From an uncultured Sphingomonas sp. (GTDB lineage: Bacteria > Pseudomonadota > Alphaproteobacteria > Sphingomonadales > Sphingomonadaceae), in assembly GCA_946886845.1 (NCBI GenBank), contig CAMPJH010000052.1, forward strand, positions 1 to 9,771: a DNA stretch of 9,771 bases, written 5' to 3'. A program made the translations under genes and the position numbers. The notes below the pieces were generated by a model. The model searched no databases. It was not told the DNA's origin and worked only from the letters and a program-made list of their open reading frames with translations. Below, piece by piece: positions 5,635 to 9,771 of this stretch (its first letter is position 1; each line of letters starts with the position of its first letter).

Positions 5635-8600
5635 GTGACCGGCCCTTACGTCCCGCTGCGCGTGTTTTCCTGCTTCACCATGCTCGAGGGGGCGATGGAG
5701 CCGAAGGCGATCGCCGAGCAGGCAGCGAAGCTCGGCTTTCCTGCGGTCGCACTAACCGATCGCAACGGACTGTACGCAGCGATGCCCTTCACCGACGCCT
5801 GCACCGCCAAGGGCGTCCAGCCGGTAATCGGGGCTTCGCTCGGAGTCGCCCGGCCGCTGGAGCTCGGCGAGGCGATCGACTGGCTGGTGCTTCTGGCCAA
5901 GGACGAGGCGGGTTACGCCAACCTGTGCAAGCTGGTGTCAGCGGCGCATCTCGACCGGCCGCTGAGCGAGCAGCCGCATATCCCGTTCGACAAGCTCGCG
6001 GAGTTCGGGGAGGGGCTGATCGCGCTCACCGCCGGTTCGGAAGGGGCCCTGGCGCGGCTGCTGGCGGACAATCGAAGCGACAAGGCGGCCGCCTACCTCG
6101 ACCGGCTGCAGGCGCTCTATCCCGGCCGGCTCTACATCGAGCTCAGCCGTCGCGGCGACCCGGTCGAGGAAGCGGCCGAGGACGGGATGATCGAGCTTGC
6201 CTACGCGCGCGACCTGCCGCTGGTCGCGACCAACCCCGCCGCCTATCGCGATCCCAGTTTCCACGCCGCCCATGACGCGATGCTGTGCATCGCCGCCGGC
6301 CAGTATCTGGAGAGCGCCGAGCGGGCGACCTCCTCGCCGGAGGCCTGGCTGAAGGACGGCGCGGCGATGGCGCAGCTGTTCGCCGACATACCCGAGGCGA
6401 TCGCCAACACCGCCGTCGTCGCCCAGCGCTGCTCGGTCGGGGCGCCGAAGCGCAGCCCGATCCTGCCGCGGCTCAGCGACCAGGAGGACTGGCAGCTTCG
6501 CCGCGATGCCAAGGCCGGCCTCGAAGAGCGGCTTGCCGGCCGCGGCGAGGAGGAGAAGCAGGCCTATCTTGAACGGCTCGATTATGAGCTCGAGATCATC
6601 ATCGGGATGGGCTTCGCCAGCTACTTCCTGATCGTCGCCGATTTCATCAAATGGGCGAAAGCCAACGACATTCCGGTCGGGCCGGGCCGCGGGTCGGGCG
6701 CCGGGTCGGTGGTCGCCTGGGCGCTGACCATCACCGACCTCGACCCGATCGCGCTGGACCTGCTGTTCGAGCGGTTCCTCAATCCCGAGCGCGTGTCGAT
6801 GCCCGACTTCGACATCGATTTCTGCGAAACCCATCGCGACAAGGTGATCGGCTACGTCCAGGGCAAATACGGCCGCGACCGGGTGGCGCAGATCATCACC
6901 TTCGGCCGGCTGAAGGCCAGGGCGGTGCTCAAGGACACCGGCCGGGTGCTTCAGATGAGCTACGGCCATGTCGACCGGCTGGCCAAGCTGATCCCCAACC
7001 ATCCGACCGACCCGTGGACCCTCGAGCGGTCGCTGAACGGCGTTTCCGAGCTCGCGGCCGAGTACAAGGGCGAGGCTGACGTCAAGCGGCTGTTCGACCT
7101 GGCGATGAAGCTCGAAGGGCTGCCGCGCCACGCCTCGACCCACGCAGCCGGAGTGGTTATCGGCGACCGTCCGCTCGACGAGCTGGTGCCGCTCTATCGC
7201 GACCCGCGATCGGAAATGCCGGTCACCCAGTTCGACATGAAATATGTCGAGGCGGCGGGGCTGGTGAAGTTCGACTTCCTCGGCCTCAAAACGCTGTCGG
7301 TGCTCAAGGAAGGCCAGCGGCTGCTTGCCGAGCGGGGAATCGACGTCGATTTCCTGTCGCTGCCGCTCGACGATCCGGCGGTGTATGAGCTGCTCCAGCG
7401 CGGCGACACGGTTGGCGTGTTCCAGCTGGAGTCGGAAGGGATGCGGCGCACGCTCGCGGGCGTCCGGCCGACCGGTTTCGGCGACATCATCGCGCTCGTC
7501 GCACTCTATCGGCCCGGCCCAATGGACAACATCCCGATGTTCGGCGACCGCAAGAACGGCCGCGCCGAGCTCGCCTATCCGCACCCGATGCTCGAAGATA
7601 TCCTGAAGGAGACTTACGGGATCTTCGTCTACCAGGAGCAGGTGATGCAGGCGGCGCAGGTGCTCGCCGGCTATTCGCTCGGCGAGGCCGACCTGCTGCG
7701 GCGGGCGATGGGCAAGAAAATCCAGAGCGAAATGGACGCCCAACGGGCCCGCTTCGTCGAGGGCTGCGCGCGCAACGAAATTCCGGCGCAAAAGGCGTCA
7801 GCGCTGTTCGACACGATCGACAAGTTCGCCGGCTATGGCTTCAACAAGAGCCATGCCGCGGGCTATGCGCTGATTGCCTACCAGACCGCCTGGCTGAAGG
7901 CCCATCACGGCCCGGAATTCTATGCCGCATCGATGAGCTTCGACATGGCCCAGACCGACAAGCTCGCCTTGTTCGTCGAGGACATGCGCCGCGGTGAGGT
8001 CGAGTGTCTGCCGCCAAGCATCAACGCCAGCGATGCGCATTTCACCGTCGAGGACGGAGCCGTCCGCTATGCGCTCGGAGCGCTCAAGGGGGTCGGCGAG
8101 AAAGCGATGGAAGCGGTGGTCCGCGAGCGCGCCGAGCGCGGCCCCTTCAAGTCGCTCGACGATTTCGCCGAGCGCATCGAGCCGCGGCTGCTGAACCGGC
8201 GCCAGATCGAAAGCCTGGCCGGAGGCGGGGCGCTCGACGTCCTCGAGCCGAAGCGCGCGTCGGTGTTCGCCGCCGCTGAGACGATCCTGGCGCATGCGGC
8301 GAGTGCCGCCGACCAGCGCGAGAGCGGCCAGCATGGGCTGTTCCGGTCGGGCGATTCGAGCATCCCGCCGATCCGCTTGCCGGAGACAGAATGGACTCTG
8401 GCTCAGCGAATGGCGGCCGAGCGGGAATCCTTTGGTTTCTATTTCTCGGCCCATCCGGTCGATGCCCACCGCCATTTGCTTGCGGCGCACAAGGTTCGGA
8501 GCTTCGCCGAGCTGGCCTCGCTGCCGATCTCGGCGGAGGACGGGCGCGCGAGCGCCAGCATGGCGGCGATGGTCGAGGACACCCGCTGGCGGACGTCGGC

Positions 8601-9072
8601 CAAGGGGCGCCGCTACCTTATGGTGACGCTCAGCGATCCGTCAGGGCAATATCAGGCGACGGCGTTCGACGACGAGCCGATCGACGCGCTTCAGAAAGCG
8701 GCGGCGAGCGGCGCCTGCGGGCTTCTGACCGTAGAAATCGATCGGCGCCCGGGCGACGATATGCCGAGGGTCGCGGTGAGGCGATTCCAGCCGCTCGAAG
8801 CGTTGGCCAGCCGCACGCGGCTGCAGATGCTGGTGAGGATCGAGGATTCGGCCCTGGTCGCGGCGGTCGCCGCCGAGCTCAACGGGAGCCGCGGCGGAAG
8901 TGGGACGGTTCGCCTGGTCGTGCCGCTGTCGGGCGGCGGCGACGCGACCGTCCTCGCCGGCCGCGACTTCACGCTCGATGCCGAGCTCGCCGCGCGGATC
9001 GAACGCATTGCCGGTAACGGCAAGGTCGAACTGTCCGCGCAGGAGCCGCCGAAGCTGGCCCTGGTCGGCTAA
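5635..9072 (+). CDS. dnaE: DNA polymerase III subunit alpha (replicative DnaE)
   Basis: The catalytic subunit of the chromosomal replicase. From the GTG at 5635 it has 1145 residues, close to the 1160 of E. coli. Domains in order: an N-terminal PHP domain, the palm and fingers with PGRGSGAGS (350-358) and PDFDIDFC with catalytic D393 and D395, the third catalytic aspartate D547 in KFDFLGL, a helix-hairpin-helix segment (about 813-837, LGALKGVGEKAM), a clamp-binding motif QHGLF (899-903), an OB fold (about 975-1060) and a C-terminal tau-binding region. The PHP metal ligands are degenerate: LRVFSCFT (8-15) replaces the usual LHxHSxYS, and TDRN (41-44) replaces TDH. Proofreading must therefore come from a separate epsilon subunit. 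The clamp motif and full length argue for DnaE1 rather than the error-prone DnaE2. The frame is open back to a TTG at 5575, but homology begins at YVPLRVFS, so GTG is preferred. The stop overlaps that of the convergent hemerythrin gene. Confidence 0.97.
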   Translation: MTGPYVPLRVFSCFTMLEGAMEPKAIAEQAAKLGFPAVALTDRNGLYAAMPFTDACTAKGVQPVIGASLGVARPLELGEAIDWLVLLAKDEAGYANLCKLVSAAHLDRPLSEQPHIPFDKLAEFGEGLIALTAGSEGALARLLADNRSDKAAAYLDRLQALYPGRLYIELSRRGDPVEEAAEDGMIELAYARDLPLVATNPAAYRDPSFHAAHDAMLCIAAGQYLESAERATSSPEAWLKDGAAMAQLFADIPEAIANTAVVAQRCSVGAPKRSPILPRLSDQEDWQLRRDAKAGLEERLAGRGEEEKQAYLERLDYELEIIIGMGFASYFLIVADFIKWAKANDIPVGPGRGSGAGSVVAWALTITDLDPIALDLLFERFLNPERVSMPDFDIDFCETHRDKVIGYVQGKYGRDRVAQIITFGRLKARAVLKDTGRVLQMSYGHVDRLAKLIPNHPTDPWTLERSLNGVSELAAEYKGEADVKRLFDLAMKLEGLPRHASTHAAGVVIGDRPLDELVPLYRDPRSEMPVTQFDMKYVEAAGLVKFDFLGLKTLSVLKEGQRLLAERGIDVDFLSLPLDDPAVYELLQRGDTVGVFQLESEGMRRTLAGVRPTGFGDIIALVALYRPGPMDNIPMFGDRKNGRAELAYPHPMLEDILKETYGIFVYQEQVMQAAQVLAGYSLGEADLLRRAMGKKIQSEMDAQRARFVEGCARNEIPAQKASALFDTIDKFAGYGFNKSHAAGYALIAYQTAWLKAHHGPEFYAASMSFDMAQTDKLALFVEDMRRGEVECLPPSINASDAHFTVEDGAVRYALGALKGVGEKAMEAVVRERAERGPFKSLDDFAERIEPRLLNRRQIESLAGGGALDVLEPKRASVFAAAETILAHAASAADQRESGQHGLFRSGDSSIPPIRLPETEWTLAQRMAAERESFGFYFSAHPVDAHRHLLAAHKVRSFAELASLPISAEDGRASASMAAMVEDTRWRTSAKGRRYLMVTLSDPSGQYQATAFDDEPIDALQKAAASGACGLLTVEIDRRPGDDMPRVAVRRFQPLEALASRTRLQMLVRIEDSALVAAVAAELNGSRGGSGTVRLVVPLSGGGDATVLAGRDFTLDAELAARIERIAGNGKVELSAQEPPKLALVG

Positions 9073-9692
9073 GCCATCCGGAAGCCGTCGCGATTGACGA
9101 GCGTCGTGATGCGCGCGTTCTGCTCCTCGGTCAGGGCCTTCTTGAAGCTTGGGAAGACCCGCTCTTCCTCCATATGCGCATGCTCGCGGACCAGGTCGCG
9201 GAATTCGCGGACCTTCTCGAGCCAGTTCGGAGCATCCGGGCCCATCTCGTTCAATTCGTAGATGAAGGTCTTCACATAGCCATGCTCGCATTCGAGCGTG
9301 TCGGCCTCGGCCATTTCATTGGCCTCGCGAAGCGCCGGATAAACCACCATCTCTTCCTGGTGGGCGTGCTTGTCGAGCGCGTGGCTGAGCTTCATCAACA
9401 GCATCTTGCGCTTGAAGGTCTGCGTCTCATCGGTGGCGAGCATCTTGTCGAACAGGGCGAGTGCCGAATCGTGCTCGGTCGCGAGGATCTCGTCCCAGTC
9501 GCCGGAGATCGCCTCCATGCTCTGCATCAGGAACTTGCGGCCGTAATTGGCGGCAAAGCCGATCGCTGCTCCGGCCAGCGCGGCGCCGATGATCGGGCCG
9601 CTGTTTTCGCCCCACGAGAAGGCACTGCTGCTGCTTCGGCCGCTTTCGCTCGAGGTGCGGTTCGAACTGCGGCCCTGGGTGCGCGTAGCCAT
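9069..9692 (-). CDS. Hemerythrin-like (HHE) protein with N-terminal glycine-zipper segment
   Basis: A 207-residue protein. The N-terminus is rich in serine and arginine (1-26). Next comes a short hydrophobic glycine/alanine segment, GPIIGAALAGAAIGFAANYG (32-51), then a four-helix HHE domain (about 60-205). Likely di-iron ligands are H74, H109 or H111, E113 or E114, H137, H171 or H173, and E175 or E176, in ATEHD, DKHAHQEEMVVYPAL, CEHGY and REHAHMEEERVFPSF. Such domains bind oxygen, nitric oxide or iron; this one may protect against oxidative or nitrosative stress, which is inference. The glycine-rich stretch resembles glycine zippers and could mediate membrane contact or self-association. The ATG at 9692-9690 follows GGAGG by 5 bases; an ATG four codons earlier has no ribosome binding site. 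An EcfG-type promoter lies just upstream. The gene meets dnaE tail to tail, with stop codons overlapping by 4 bases. Confidence 0.9.
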   Translation of the reverse strand: MATRTQGRSSNRTSSESGRSSSSAFSWGENSGPIIGAALAGAAIGFAANYGRKFLMQSMEAISGDWDEILATEHDSALALFDKMLATDETQTFKRKMLLMKLSHALDKHAHQEEMVVYPALREANEMAEADTLECEHGYVKTFIYELNEMGPDAPNWLEKVREFRDLVREHAHMEEERVFPSFKKALTEEQNARITTLVNRDGFRMA

Positions 9693-9696
9693 CGAT

Positions 9697-9702
9697 TCCT
9701 CC
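9697..9702 (-). promoter_or_regulatory. Ribosome binding site fixing the start of the hemerythrin-like gene
   Basis: GGAGGA on the minus strand ends 4 bases before the ATG at 9692-9690. It favours this ATG over the in-frame ATG at 9704, whose upstream bases are A- and C-rich, and over the TTG at 9725, which lies in the -10 element. Confidence 0.7.
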
Positions 9703-9723
9703 ATGGTTTTGGTGCGGGGAATC

Positions 9724-9748
9724 AACGGGATGGGCGGGGCTGCGTTCC
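9724..9748 (-). promoter_or_regulatory. EcfG (general stress response) promoter of the hemerythrin-like gene
   Basis: On the minus strand GGAAC (9748-9744) is followed after exactly 16 bases by CGTT (9727-9724). This matches all nine fixed positions of the alphaproteobacterial EcfG/SigT consensus GGAAC-N16-17-CGTT. The predicted transcript start near 9717 leaves a leader of about 25 bases containing the GGAGGA ribosome binding site. The motif and spacing are seen directly; dependence on EcfG and the PhyR/NepR pathway is inferred from known regulons. Confidence 0.72.
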
Positions 9749-9771
9749 TCTTGCGAACGGCTTGCTGCGAC

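Noticed and set aside
5938..7791. 617-codon open frame on the minus strand inside dnaE
   Set aside because: It lies fully antisense to conserved dnaE palm sequence, shows no recognisable domain, and long antisense frames are common in GC-rich genes.
9693..9725. Longer N-terminus of the hemerythrin-like protein from 9725 or 9704
   Set aside because: The TTG at 9725 lies in the -10 of the EcfG promoter and the ATG at 9704 has no ribosome binding site; the ATG at 9692 has a strong one.

Overview
The window is chromosomal DNA of a GC-rich alphaproteobacterium, most likely a member of the Sphingomonadales (Sphingomonas or a relative). The grounds are the short prolyl-tRNA synthetase without an inserted editing domain, the order proS, lolC/E, lolD, dnaE, the DnaE N-terminus of sphingomonad type, and candidate promoters of the EcfG general stress sigma factor, which is restricted to Alphaproteobacteria. 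No mobile element, CRISPR array, tRNA or rRNA gene was seen.

Left part (1-1032, minus strand). Three small genes read leftwards. Two encode tiny exported proteins that end in a glycine-repeat hydrophobic helix (WGxxGxxG type), 13 bases apart. The third encodes a multi-span membrane protein that starts at a TTG and runs off the left edge. A candidate EcfG promoter (GGAAC-N16-TGTT) lies just upstream of the first gene.

Intergenic stretch (1033-1412). It holds that promoter, a 39-base direct repeat with a 48-base period whose right copy forms a strong terminator-like hairpin reading leftwards, and a short leader with a stem-loop and a clear ribosome binding site for proS.

Central part (1413-9072, plus strand). 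A tight block of housekeeping genes: proS (translation), a single LolC/E-type permease and its ATPase LolD (release of lipoproteins from the inner membrane), and a membrane-anchored protein with a C-terminal LprI-like domain. The first three junctions overlap or are one base apart, so these four genes look cotranscribed and translationally coupled. After 60 bases comes dnaE, the replicative DNA polymerase III alpha subunit. It may have its own promoter placed so that the mRNA would begin at or next to the GTG start codon.

Right part (9069-9771, minus strand). A hemerythrin-like protein with a glycine-zipper segment faces dnaE tail to tail, with overlapping stop codons. Upstream of it is an exact EcfG promoter motif (GGAAC-N16-CGTT), which points to control by the general stress response. 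Stress-type promoters therefore flank the housekeeping block on both sides. No complete novel multi-gene system is evident. The most interesting material is the small-protein operon, the two EcfG-type promoters and the repeated hairpin module.
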